A stretch of DNA of 64,000 bases from CALBRZ01 sp964511065. Lineage in GTDB: Bacteria > Planctomycetota > Planctomycetia > Pirellulales > S012-138. Each line of letters starts with the position of its first letter. Position 1 is the stretch's first letter. Below the pieces are notes generated by a model. That model did no database searches. It was not told where the DNA came from and saw only the letters and a list, made by a program, of their open reading frames with translations. The translations under genes and the position numbers were made by a program. Below, in pieces: positions 1-8,300 of the stretch. The stretch covers positions 1-64,000 of the forward strand of contig CAZEEG010000013.1 of the NCBI GenBank assembly GCA_964511065.1, written 5' to 3'.

Positions 1-491
1 TTCATCTCGCCGCCGGAGAACCCTTCGTTCACGTAACGCCGGGCGAACTCGGTATCCATGCGAAGCTGCGTCATCTTCTCGCGGAGTTCCTTGCGGAACT
101 CGCGCATCGGCAGCAGTTCTTCGCCTTCGCGGCGCTCGGGCCGGCGGACGTTGGTGGTGGCATGGCGGAGGAAATCGGCCATCCGCACGCCAGAAATGGC
201 AACCGGCCGCTGGAACGCCATGAACAGCCCTCGCCGGGCCCGCTCGTCGGGGCTCATCTCAAGGATATCCTCCCCGTTGATCAGGACCTTACCCTGGGTG
301 ACTTCATAACCGGGGTGGCCCATGATGGCCATGCCCAGCGTGCTCTTGCCAGAACCGTTGGGACCCATCAGGGCGTGGGTTTCCCCGCGGCGAATTTCGA
401 GGTTTACGCCTTTGAGGATCGGCTTGCCGCCGACGGAAACGTGGAGGTCTTCAATCTTGAGGATGTCAGTCTGCACGGGTTGTTCGCTCAT
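1..491 (-). CDS. sufC: Fe-S cluster assembly ATPase SufC (3' end beyond window)
   Basis: This is the N-terminal 163 residues of an ABC-type ATPase; the gene runs off the left edge. The Walker A motif GPNGSGKST lies near residue 41, the Q-loop region reads FQRPVAISGVRM, and the fragment ends inside the ABC signature NEGFSGGE. The AFQRP/GVRMADFLR and SGGEMKRNE-type signatures are those of SufC, the cytoplasmic ATPase that partners SufB and SufD to build Fe-S clusters. The ATG at 491 gives the typical SufC start (MSEQPVQTDILKIEDL). No strong Shine-Dalgarno (SD) sequence precedes it. It follows nuoB and a SufR-like regulator on the same strand, so it is probably the first core gene of a suf operon whose sufB and sufD lie outside the window. 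The family call is firm; the operon membership is inferred. Confidence 0.93.
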   Translation of the reverse strand, partial: MSEQPVQTDILKIEDLHVSVGGKPILKGVNLEIRRGETHALMGPNGSGKSTLGMAIMGHPGYEVTQGKVLINGEDILEMSPDERARRGLFMAFQRPVAISGVRMADFLRHATTNVRRPERREGEELLPMREFRKELREKMTQLRMDTEFARRYVNEGFSGGEM

Positions 492-603
492 GCGCTTGGA
501 ATGTAGGAACCTGGGTTGGAACGGCCCGGGGCGCAACGCCACCGAAGCGCAACATGACCTGGGATGCGAACGCGGCTTGTCCATCACGCGCTACGCCCAG
601 TGA

Positions 604-620
604 GGCCTGCGGTGCAGGCC
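604..620. terminator. GC-rich hairpin between nuoB and sufC
   Basis: A perfect 7-bp stem (GGCCTGC / GCAGGCC) with a 3-nt loop lies in the 235-bp space between nuoB and sufC. No T-run follows on either strand, so it is only terminator-like. It could attenuate read-through from the nuoB side into sufC. Short GC-rich stems are expected by chance in a genome this GC-rich. Confidence 0.25.
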
Positions 621-726
621 GCTATCCGCCCGCAACGATGCGCTCTTCAAGCGCTGCTCGCCCGGTTGTGTTGGTGGAATGTACGGCTGGTTGCCGCCGG
701 CAGCGACGTTCTGCCTGCCGCCCGCG

Positions 727-1323
727 TCAGCCGGTGATTTTCTGGTGACCGAAGACGACTTCCGGCTCTTCGATCCCCACGTAACCGCTGTGGTGCGGGA
801 TGGGCAGTTCATCGGCCGCTTTCTGGCCGTCGTGCTGCCGCACGATCCGCTGCCCCTTGATCTTGTCTTGGATTCGCATCAACCCTTCCAGCAGGGCTTC
901 AGGCCGCGGAGGGCAACCGGGCACGTACACATCGACGGGCACGACCAGGTCGACGCCCTTGACCACGTGGTAGCCCCACTTGAAGTAAGGGCCACCGCCC
1001 ACGGTGCAAGCTCCCATCGCGATGACGAACTTGGGGTCGGGCATCTGGTTGTAAAGCCGCCGAACCCGGCTGGCCATTTTGTATGTGACCGTGCCGGCCA
1101 CGATCATCAAGTCGGCTTGCCGCGGCGTGGCGGAAAACCGCTCGGCCCCGAACCGGGCGATATCGAACCGGCTGGCCCCAGTTGCCATCATCTCGATCGC
1201 ACAACAGGCCAGGCCAAACGTCATGGGCCACAGGCTGGACTGCCGAGCCCAGTTGATCGCCTGTTCGATCGTGGTCGTGATGACATTCTCTTCGAACCGT
1301 CCTTCGATCCAGGGTCGGGTCAT
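727..1323 (-). CDS. nuoB: NADH-quinone oxidoreductase subunit B (NuoB)
   Basis: The 198-residue product matches NuoB, the complex I subunit that holds Fe-S cluster N2 and passes electrons to quinone. All four N2 ligands are present: the adjacent pair C40-C41 in FGLACCAIEMM, C106 in MGACTVGGG, and C137 in YVPGCPPRPEALL. Length is normal, with a short extra tail of about 40 residues after the core. Position is odd: no other nuo gene is adjacent. A SufR-like regulator lies upstream and sufC downstream on the same strand. It could be a dispersed complex I gene or a NuoB-like [4Fe-4S] protein co-regulated with Fe-S assembly. The fold and cluster assignment are firm; the reason for its location is unknown. 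Confidence 0.92.
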   Translation of the reverse strand: MTRPWIEGRFEENVITTTIEQAINWARQSSLWPMTFGLACCAIEMMATGASRFDIARFGAERFSATPRQADLMIVAGTVTYKMASRVRRLYNQMPDPKFVIAMGACTVGGGPYFKWGYHVVKGVDLVVPVDVYVPGCPPRPEALLEGLMRIQDKIKGQRIVRQHDGQKAADELPIPHHSGYVGIEEPEVVFGHQKITG

Positions 1324-1505
1324 GGTTCAACTCTGCCTGTCGTCGGGTGAACAGCCCAGGCGGGCCTGCGTGAATAGAAAGTCGCCCAGAGCTTCCTAAC
1401 TTAGCCGCCTGACCGCCCATACACCACTACCTGCCGGATGGATTCATGTTGCGCTGCATGCCCCGGGGAAACGTCACGCATTCGCTGCATTACCTGAGTA
1501 ACCGC

Positions 1506-2141
1506 TCAAACCGAATTCACTTCACTGCTGGACTGAAAAGTACAGCAGTTTTCGCCGTCCAGCCGGCAGCGGCTCAGGGTCACGGGTTCGCCCAACAGTT
1601 CCGAAAACAGGATCCGCTCCATCGAACAAATGGTGCGATCCTGTTCGGCCAATTCAGGGTAAGGGCAGGTCACCGCGTTGAGCACCGGTAGTCCTGCTGA
1701 TTGTTCGGTTTCAAATTCCACGGCCCGCTCGGCGAACAATTCCGCGACGGATTCCATCCGCTCGCTAAGGTTCGTGCCGCGGACATCGGAGGCGTACAGT
1801 TCCGCCATTTTTCCCGCCAGCCGCTTCAGCAGCCCTCGCCGCACCTGGAGATCCGGCACGTTGCGCAGTTCCCGCCACATGACCACGGCCAGGTCGGCGA
1901 AGTTACTGCCGGCTTGCCGCCGAGCCTTCTCCGTCAACTCGTAGCGATGCGTCGGGCGCCCCCGGCCGGATCGTTGCTCGTGCCGCTGGATCAGTCCTTG
2001 TGCCATCAGGCGGGTTAGCCGCTGGCGGATGGCATTGGGCGTAACCTCAGCCGCTTCGGCAAGTTCCGCCACGGTCGCCCCCCCTGATCGGCGGATCAGG
2101 TTCAGTAGCGCCGCATCGCTGGATTCGCTCAAAGTAGGCAT
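1506..2141 (-). CDS. SufR-like Fe-S sensing transcriptional regulator
   Basis: The product has 211 residues. An N-terminal winged helix-turn-helix of the DeoR/ArsR type (residues 8-75, GGATVAELAEAAEVTPNAIRQRLTRL with the wing RSGRGRPTHRYELT) is followed by a helical region and a cysteine-rich C-terminus. The cysteines are C159, C172, C192, C199 and C200, spaced C-x12-C-x19-C-x6-CC. Cyanobacterial SufR, a [4Fe-4S] repressor of suf operons, has the same architecture and the same first C-x12-C spacing. The gene is the first of a leftward series that reaches sufC, which supports a role in sensing Fe-S status. Its own promoter carries a palindrome (see 2209-2236), consistent with autoregulation. 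The regulator class is clear; exact orthology to SufR is inferred. Confidence 0.82.
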   Translation of the reverse strand: MPTLSESSDAALLNLIRRSGGATVAELAEAAEVTPNAIRQRLTRLMAQGLIQRHEQRSGRGRPTHRYELTEKARRQAGSNFADLAVVMWRELRNVPDLQVRRGLLKRLAGKMAELYASDVRGTNLSERMESVAELFAERAVEFETEQSAGLPVLNAVTCPYPELAEQDRTICSMERILFSELLGEPVTLSRCRLDGENCCTFQSSSEVNSV

Positions 2142-2165
2142 GGGTGAAGTCGCCGTCGCAGGGTG

Positions 2166-2198
2166 CCAACGCGGCTTTGCGCCGCGGCTTGGCGTTGG
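2166..2198. promoter_or_regulatory. Inverted repeat in the leader of the SufR-like gene
   Basis: Arms CCAACGC (2166-2172) and GCGTTGG (2192-2198) are perfect inverted copies separated by 19 bp that contain a further GCCGCGGC palindrome. The repeat lies in the predicted untranslated leader of the regulator gene. It could form an RNA hairpin or act as a second operator; the arms contain CAAC/GTTG, the half-sites known for cyanobacterial SufR, although the spacing here is much larger than the published one. Confidence 0.3.
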
Positions 2199-2208
2199 GT
2201 CTAATGGA

Positions 2209-2236
2209 ATGATATGCGAATTAGCATTTAACGCAA
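2209..2236 (-). promoter_or_regulatory. Promoter with embedded palindrome for the SufR-like gene
   Basis: Read on the minus strand, a -35-like TTGCGT (2231-2236) and a -10-like TATCAT (2209-2214) are separated by 16 bp. The spacer holds the near-perfect palindrome ATGCGAATTAGCAT (2214-2227; only one symmetric base pair breaks it). A repressor bound there would cover the promoter. The surrounding 100 bp is clearly more AT-rich than the genes. The predicted leader is about 60 nt. Confidence 0.45.
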
Positions 2237-2264
2237 GGTATTATGTGTAAAAATAAACCTGCAC

Positions 2265-2293
2265 TTGCACCGTCGCCGTAAAGCATTGATAAT
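2265..2293 (+). promoter_or_regulatory. Sigma-70-type promoter for the alanine-type symporter
   Basis: TTGCAC (2265-2270) and GATAAT (2288-2293) are separated by exactly 17 bp, giving a start site near 2300 and a leader of about 70 nt before the symporter gene. It is divergent from the SufR-like gene's promoter, about 30 bp away, so the two could influence one another. Confidence 0.45.
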
Positions 2294-2369
2294 GCGAAGC
2301 TTCTGATACGAGACACTCCCGTCGCAGGCACGGTCGCTGCCCCACTTATGTTTCGCAGCTAGCGGTCCC

Positions 2370-4358
2370 ATGCATTACCGGAAACGTCCCATGACGCATC
2401 CCCGCTCGAACTGGTTCTCGTGGCTGCCGGGGATGGCAATCGTCCTGGCAATGGCGGCATGGTCGGTTCCACCCGTTATCGCCCAATCGGACGGCGAGGC
2501 GGCTCCAATCTCGGCCTCCTCAGACGGCGCCGGAGAGGCTGCCGCGACGGCTCAAGCCAGCGAATCAACGCCATCGCCCGGCACCGTGACCAAGGCCGCC
2601 GCCAAGGACGAAGGCCCCAGTTTCGCGGCGCGGCTGGATGCCTGGTTCGGCGACTATGTCGTAAATCCGATGGCAACGGTCCTGTTCTACGACTTTGGCA
2701 CCGGCCCTCGTTACCGGTCCTTGCCCAAGGCGCAGACCGACAGCGTGGGCATTGCGGCCGGCGGGGTGGCCGAGGCGCTGCCCGAGGAGATCGTATCGCC
2801 GGGCTGGTTGCGGTTTGGCGAACAGACGGTGGGGACGAGTGTACCGTTTGTGGTGTTGTGGCTGGCCGCGGGAGCGGTGTTCTTCACCCTGCGGATGGCG
2901 TTCATCAACTTCCGCGGCTTCTGGCATGCCGTGCGGCTCACCCGGGGCGACTACGACAAGCCAGAGGACATTGGCGAAGTTTCGCACTTCCAGGCCCTGG
3001 CCTCGGCGCTGTCGGCCACAGTGGGACTAGGTAACATTGCCGGCGTGGCCATTGCGGTGGGAACCGGTGGACCGGGCGCCGTGTTCTGGATCATCATGGC
3101 CGGGCTGTTTGGCATGACCACCAAGTTTGCCGAATGTACCCTGGGCCAAATGTACCGCAAGGTGCTGCCCGACGGCACCGTTTCCGGCGGCCCGATGCAC
3201 TACCTCCGCGACGGCCTGGGCCAGATGGGGCTGGCACCGCTGGGCGCCGTGCTGGCCACGATCTTCGCCGTGTTTTGCGTGCTGGCTTCCCTGGGCGGCG
3301 GCAATACCTTCCAAGTGGTGCAATCGCTGGGAGCTGTCCAAGAAAACTTCAGTCGATACGGTAGCGACTTCCTGCAAACCGACCGCTATGCCTGGCTCTA
3401 CGGCCTGATTATGGCCGTGATGGTCGGGGTGGTCATCATCGGCGGTATCCGCAGCATCGGCCGCGTCGCCGGCAAGCTCGTGCCGCTGATGTGCGGGCTG
3501 TACGTCATGATGGCACTATGGGTGCTCATCACCAACTTCGACCAGATTGACGACGCTTTCGCCGCGATTCTCCGCGGCGCATTCACCGGCGAGGGTATCA
3601 AAGGCGGCGCGATCGGCGTGCTGGTGATCGGCATCAAGCGGGCCGCCTTCTCCAACGAAGCGGGGGTCGGCTCGGCTCCCATCGCGCACTCGGCCGCCAA
3701 AACGGAAGAACCCGTCAGTGAAGGCATCGTCGCCCTGCTGGAACCGTTCATCGATACGGTCATCGTCTGCACCATGACGGGGCTGATGATCGTCATCACC
3801 GGCGTCTACCAGACCGATGTGCCGGCGGCCGAGCACCAACTGGACAACGTCCGGCAGCAACTGCTCGACGCCCGAGCGCAAAATGCCGATCCGGCCACGA
3901 TCGAACAATTGACCAAGGAAGTCGCCGCCGCCGAGGCCCATCTTACCGGCGAGCGTAACAAGGCAAACTGGATCGCATCCGATAACGGGGCTGCCCTGAC
4001 GATGAAGGCCGTCAGCAACGCCCACGAATGGTTCACCTGGGTACTATGCCTGGCGGTGGTCCTGTTCGCCTATTCCACACTTCTCTCGTGGAGCTACTAC
4101 GGTGAACGGTGCAGCGTGCTGCTGTTTGGCCCCAGGGCCTCGCTCGTCTACAAGATCGTGTTCGTGATCTGCGCGTTCTTGGGTTCGCTGTTGTCGCAAA
4201 GCAACATTCTTACCTTCAGCGACCTGATGATCCTGTCGATGGCCTTCCCCAACATCCTCGGCCTGTTCTTGTTGAACAACAAGATCAAGCATGCTTTGGA
4301 CGAATACTGGGGTAAGTACAAGCGGGGCGAACTGGAAGTCACCCGCAAGCCGAAGTAA
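2370..4358 (+). CDS. Sodium:alanine/glycine symporter family protein (AGCS) with export signal and insert
   Basis: The 662-residue product is an AGCS-family secondary transporter, which imports alanine or glycine with Na+. Diagnostic stretches are GLGNIAGVAIAVGTGGPGA (about 219-237), FGMTTKFAECTLGQMYR (about 247-263) and the family signature AFSNEAGVGSAPIAHSAAKT (about 426-445). Two additions are unusual. Residues 1-40 resemble a signal peptide (hydrophobic 19-36, then Ala-rich low-complexity sequence to about 80), and about 100 further residues precede the first core helix. Residues 484-535 form a charged, coiled-coil-like insert (LDNVRQQLLDARAQ, EQLTKEVAAAEAHL) between two membrane segments. 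Start is ambiguous: Met1 at 2370 or Met8 at 2391, neither with an SD. Substrate specificity cannot be told from sequence. Confidence 0.9.
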   Translation: MHYRKRPMTHPRSNWFSWLPGMAIVLAMAAWSVPPVIAQSDGEAAPISASSDGAGEAAATAQASESTPSPGTVTKAAAKDEGPSFAARLDAWFGDYVVNPMATVLFYDFGTGPRYRSLPKAQTDSVGIAAGGVAEALPEEIVSPGWLRFGEQTVGTSVPFVVLWLAAGAVFFTLRMAFINFRGFWHAVRLTRGDYDKPEDIGEVSHFQALASALSATVGLGNIAGVAIAVGTGGPGAVFWIIMAGLFGMTTKFAECTLGQMYRKVLPDGTVSGGPMHYLRDGLGQMGLAPLGAVLATIFAVFCVLASLGGGNTFQVVQSLGAVQENFSRYGSDFLQTDRYAWLYGLIMAVMVGVVIIGGIRSIGRVAGKLVPLMCGLYVMMALWVLITNFDQIDDAFAAILRGAFTGEGIKGGAIGVLVIGIKRAAFSNEAGVGSAPIAHSAAKTEEPVSEGIVALLEPFIDTVIVCTMTGLMIVITGVYQTDVPAAEHQLDNVRQQLLDARAQNADPATIEQLTKEVAAAEAHLTGERNKANWIASDNGAALTMKAVSNAHEWFTWVLCLAVVLFAYSTLLSWSYYGERCSVLLFGPRASLVYKIVFVICAFLGSLLSQSNILTFSDLMILSMAFPNILGLFLLNNKIKHALDEYWGKYKRGELEVTRKPK

Positions 4359-4447
4359 CCCCCCGGATAGGGCACGGTTGCATCGTCGGCAACATGGCGG
4401 GGCGCAGCATTCGGCCGCGCGGTATGCTTGCAGATGTGACCGGCAAA

Positions 4448-4485
4448 CCGCCATGGGCCGTGGTACGAATCACACCACATGGCGG
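4448..4485. terminator. Bulged inverted repeat after the symporter
   Basis: Left arm CCGCCATG plus TGGT and right arm ACCACATGGCGG pair over 12 bp with a 5-nt bulge on the left side and a 9-nt loop; it is followed by CTAAAA rather than a T-run. It lies between the symporter stop (4358) and the next start (4541) and may be a transcript 3'-end structure or a leader element of the next gene. Confidence 0.3.
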
Positions 4486-4540
4486 CTAAAATCACGACAT
4501 CCCCTGTGCGCGTTCCAGGGCCTTTTCAGCCAAACCTCCC

Positions 4541-5338
4541 ATGAGCGAAAACTTCTGCCCCGTCTGCGGCGAATCGCTTGCGGTGGAGTCGATCAACATC
4601 ACCGAAGGCGTGGCCCTCTGCCCCGCCTGCGGCCGGTTATCGCGCCTTTCTGAAGTCGTTACCCACAAGCGGCCGCTTGTCGAGATTCTCGCTAACCCTC
4701 CCCGGGGTTGCTCCATCGCTCAGCATGGCCGCCAGATTGAGGTGAAAGTCAGCCTGCGCTCGCTGGGCGGCTTCATCGCGATGCTGTTCATTACGCTCTT
4801 TTGGAACGGTGTGGTTTCGGTATTTGTCCTGGCTGCCATTGCAGGGTTGTATGCCAACCTGGTCGGCCCGCTGCCCCAGTGGTTCCCCAAGCCAGACGAC
4901 AACATGGGGCTGGGCATGACCCTCTTTCTCTGCGTGTTCTTGATTCCCTTTGTACTCGTCGGGCTGGTATTACTGCTGGGCCTGGTGATGACGATAATGG
5001 GCCGGGTCGTCGTCGTGATCGGCGAGCACGAAGCATACGCTGCATCCGGGATCGGCATTCTCATGTGGCGGCGGTGGTTCGATCCCCAGCAGGTCCGCCA
5101 AATCGAAACGCCTACCTTGGGGCGCGCCGATAAGAAAGATACGGATGAAGAATCACCGGGAAAGAAGATCGTCATTCACGCCGATCGCGTCGTCAGATTC
5201 GGCAGTGCGATGCCCGAGGAGCGCCGCGAATGGCTCGTGGCGGTTCTCAGGGAGCTGTTGATCAATCCCGACCCTCAGCGGCAGCGGGAACTCGTGCTGA
5301 TGGCGTCCGGCGGCTGGCGCAACTTCGGCGAAGAATAG
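4541..5338 (+). CDS. Zinc-ribbon membrane protein of unknown function
   Basis: This 265-residue protein starts with a two-cysteine-pair zinc ribbon (C6-x2-C9 and C27-x2-C30; CPVCGESL...CPACGRLS). A region at 60-75 (GCSIAQHGRQIEVKVSLRSLGG) precedes two hydrophobic segments, about 76-105 (GFIAMLFITLFWNGVVSVFVLAAIAGLY) and 123-155 (MGLGMTLFLCVFLIPFVLVGLVLLLGLVMTI). A soluble C-terminal domain of about 100 residues ends with GWRNFGEE. The ribbon and two-helix layout recalls small planctomycete membrane proteins of unknown role. It lies between the symporter and a convergent beta-propeller gene whose stop is only 38 bp away. I do not recognise a function. The coding call is supported by length, composition and the ordered domain pattern. 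Confidence 0.75.
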   Translation: MSENFCPVCGESLAVESINITEGVALCPACGRLSRLSEVVTHKRPLVEILANPPRGCSIAQHGRQIEVKVSLRSLGGFIAMLFITLFWNGVVSVFVLAAIAGLYANLVGPLPQWFPKPDDNMGLGMTLFLCVFLIPFVLVGLVLLLGLVMTIMGRVVVVIGEHEAYAASGIGILMWRRWFDPQQVRQIETPTLGRADKKDTDEESPGKKIVIHADRVVRFGSAMPEERREWLVAVLRELLINPDPQRQRELVLMASGGWRNFGEE

Positions 5339-5375
5339 GGATCGTCGCGACTTGCCTCGAAAAAGGATCTCGCCG

Positions 5376-8300
5376 CTACGGCAACCGGGCCGACAGCAGC
5401 GAACCATCGGGCGAAGTCAGCAACAACCGATCACCGGCGGCGACCGCGCCTCGGGCGAGCGGTTCCCCAACATCGGCTCTCGCCATTTCTTCTCCAGTGG
5501 CGGCATTCAAGCGGCGAAGGGTGCCGCCGACCGTGGCCACGATCAAGTCGCCGTTCACCGCCGCCGGGTCGCCAGCCAGCGGACCATCGTGCAGGCGCAG
5601 TTGCCAGCGCTCGCTGCCATCGCTGTTGTAGCAGCAAAGCCGATGGTCTTCCGTCGCCAGCAGTACGGCTTTGCCCACTGGCTCGGGGCCCCACGTTGGC
5701 GGACCGTCCAACTGCGCCACCACCCTGGGCCGAAGATCGTCGTACGCAATCGCCAATAACCGATGGGCCTCGTCGACGGCGAGGGCCGTTCCGTCAATCG
5801 CGGCCAGCGGCGTGGCAAGGGGGCGCTCAAGTTGCGCTTCGGCCAGTTGCGCCAAGTGTGGGATGGGCTCGTACGACAGCGCGAGCAGATACAGCTTGCC
5901 GCCGGCTTCGGCCAAGAGAAACGGCGATTCGTTTACCACGGTTTCCCCCTGGGCCGATGCCAACGCACCCGAGCCATTGGCCCGCGCCAGATTTCCGCTC
6001 TCTTGCGGCACTGTGGCCTTTGGGGTGTCATCCAGTGGACTGAACGAGGGAGCGATATCGTCTGGGGCGCCTTCCGGATCGACGGCATCGGACATGGACG
6101 CCGTGGCCGCCTGGAGCGTTGCCTGCCACCGATACCTGCGGCCATTTTCGATCGGCGGTTGGAACGGCTCGGCATCGGCCTGCCAGGTGGATGGCAGCAA
6201 TGAGAACACCTGCCCCAGCGCGCCGGGAACCAATAGCCGGTTGTATTGTTTCACTGGTGGAAAGGTAGCGGCGTCGGGCAGCGGTTTCCAATCCAGCCTG
6301 CGGCCTCGTCCGTCGGGGGTGGCCACCAGCAGTTGTCGGCCGTCGGCCGCAATGGCAACCACCCATTGCCCATCGGAAAAGCGGCTGACCGGGAACGTTG
6401 TACTCAGCGGCCAATCAACGGGAACCTGTTGGGCGGGCTTTGAGATGGCGCTGTGCCCCTGTTCCACCTGAGAAAGCGGCAGTTCAAACAGGGCGCCGCC
6501 GGTTGTCACGGCGGAAACCGTTTGCGACTGGGGATCCACCAGCGGCCCCGTAGCACTGGGGGCGGCGAGCACGGTTTCCCAGTAAGGCTCCCCTGATATG
6601 GCCCCCAGTGCCGCGATGGCAACGCCCGGCTTGCCTGGTTCCCGCCGCGCGTAGATCAGCGCCTGGCCAGCGCGTTGCAGCGGTTGGACCGATACGCCGC
6701 CTCGGTAGCGCTGCCATACCGGCGCGAAACTGCCCGCGGCCTCCTGAAACGCGTAGCACTGCAACATGCGGTCTGCAATCCACAGGTGCTCGGCGGTCAG
6801 TCGGACCTGCGGCACCTGCGGTACGCGGGCGCTGCCTGCCTGCCGGGCAATCAGCACCAGGGGTTGTTCGGCATCCACGTCGCCCACGGCAAACATGTAC
6901 AGCGCGCCGCTATCGGTTGCTACCACCACGGCGTTGCCTTCGCGCTGGGGCGGGCTATGCACCTGGCCGTCGAGGGCATCGCCCTTTACAGGGACCGCCT
7001 GCTTCCCATCGTCTTCCAGCCGGAAGGTAATCAGTTGCGAATACCTGGCCCCGGTATTCACCGCAGCCAGGAGGTAAACGCCCTCGATCAACAGCGGGGC
7101 AGCAGAGATACCATCGGGGGCGTGCCCCAGGTACACAACGTTTCGGCACCCGGCCTGCTGGCCCGTTTCCAGGATATAAAGACTGCCTTGCTGGCCAAAC
7201 TGATAGATCACATTGCCCGAGGCGGCCACGACCGGCGGCGTCGAGAGCGGTTGCGGAAACGCGAAATAGCCCGGCGATTGCCCGGTATCCAAGTCCACCT
7301 GGTATAGCCGCCCTTCGCGGGTGGCGATCCAGGCGGTATTACCGGCAATGGCCGGTGGCAACGGCAACCCGCCTTCCAGCGGCAATCGCCAGCGCAGCTT
7401 GCCCGACGCTGCTTCCACCCGTACCAGTTCGCTGCGAACCGCGTCGATCAGGATCACGTCGGAGCCATCGGCCCCAATTGCCTGGGGGAGGAATGTTGAG
7501 TCGAAACCGACAAACCGCCTCCACAGCAGTTGGCCCGTTGCGGCGTCGAGCCCGTATGCGGCGCCTGAAGCTAACGCAAACACCTGGCGGCCTTGCACCC
7601 CGGGAACCGCTGTTCCGGAAGTGGAAGCCAGCGATGTTACGGCCGTCACTGCCGATTCCGGTTCCTCGGTCACCGGCTGCGCCGGTTCATCCACGTACTG
7701 TACGCCAAGCCGCTCGGCGGCGGTCACCTCAAGCAGCGCATCGTACAGCCGGGGGTTGTTGTCGAGATCGGGATATGTCTTCACCAGGTCGCGACGAATG
7801 GCGTATGCGGTTGCCGTTTCGCCGCGGGCAGCGGCCGCGGCAATCTCATCGAGCGCGGTATTCAGTTCGCGGCCACGGTCCAGTTCCCGCTGTACTTCCG
7901 CTCGCAGTGCTTCCAACCGCCGCAATCCTTCCTCGTTGCGGAGGTTCTGCGGCACATAGTTATTGTTCTGGATCAGGTTGAACGCCTGGTCGGCTTGGGC
8001 CAGCACCTCGGCATCCTGTTGCGCTTGGGCCTGTTGGACCAATCCCTCGGCAAGCCGCGGCAGGATGCTTGCCAGTTCCACCCGGGCCTCGGGAAATTCG
8101 CGCTCGCGGCGAACTTCCTGCAGAATGGCTTCTACGTCGGCGAGTGCCTGCGTCCAATCCGCGGGTCGGGTGGTCAACTGCCGCATACGGGCGAGCCCCC
8201 GGTGGACCCGGGCCATGCCAGCCTGGGAATGGCTCTCGTAGTCTTTGAGGAAGTGGTTGTACTTTTCGATGGCCTGCGTGTAGTTGCCGGCGTTGTAATC

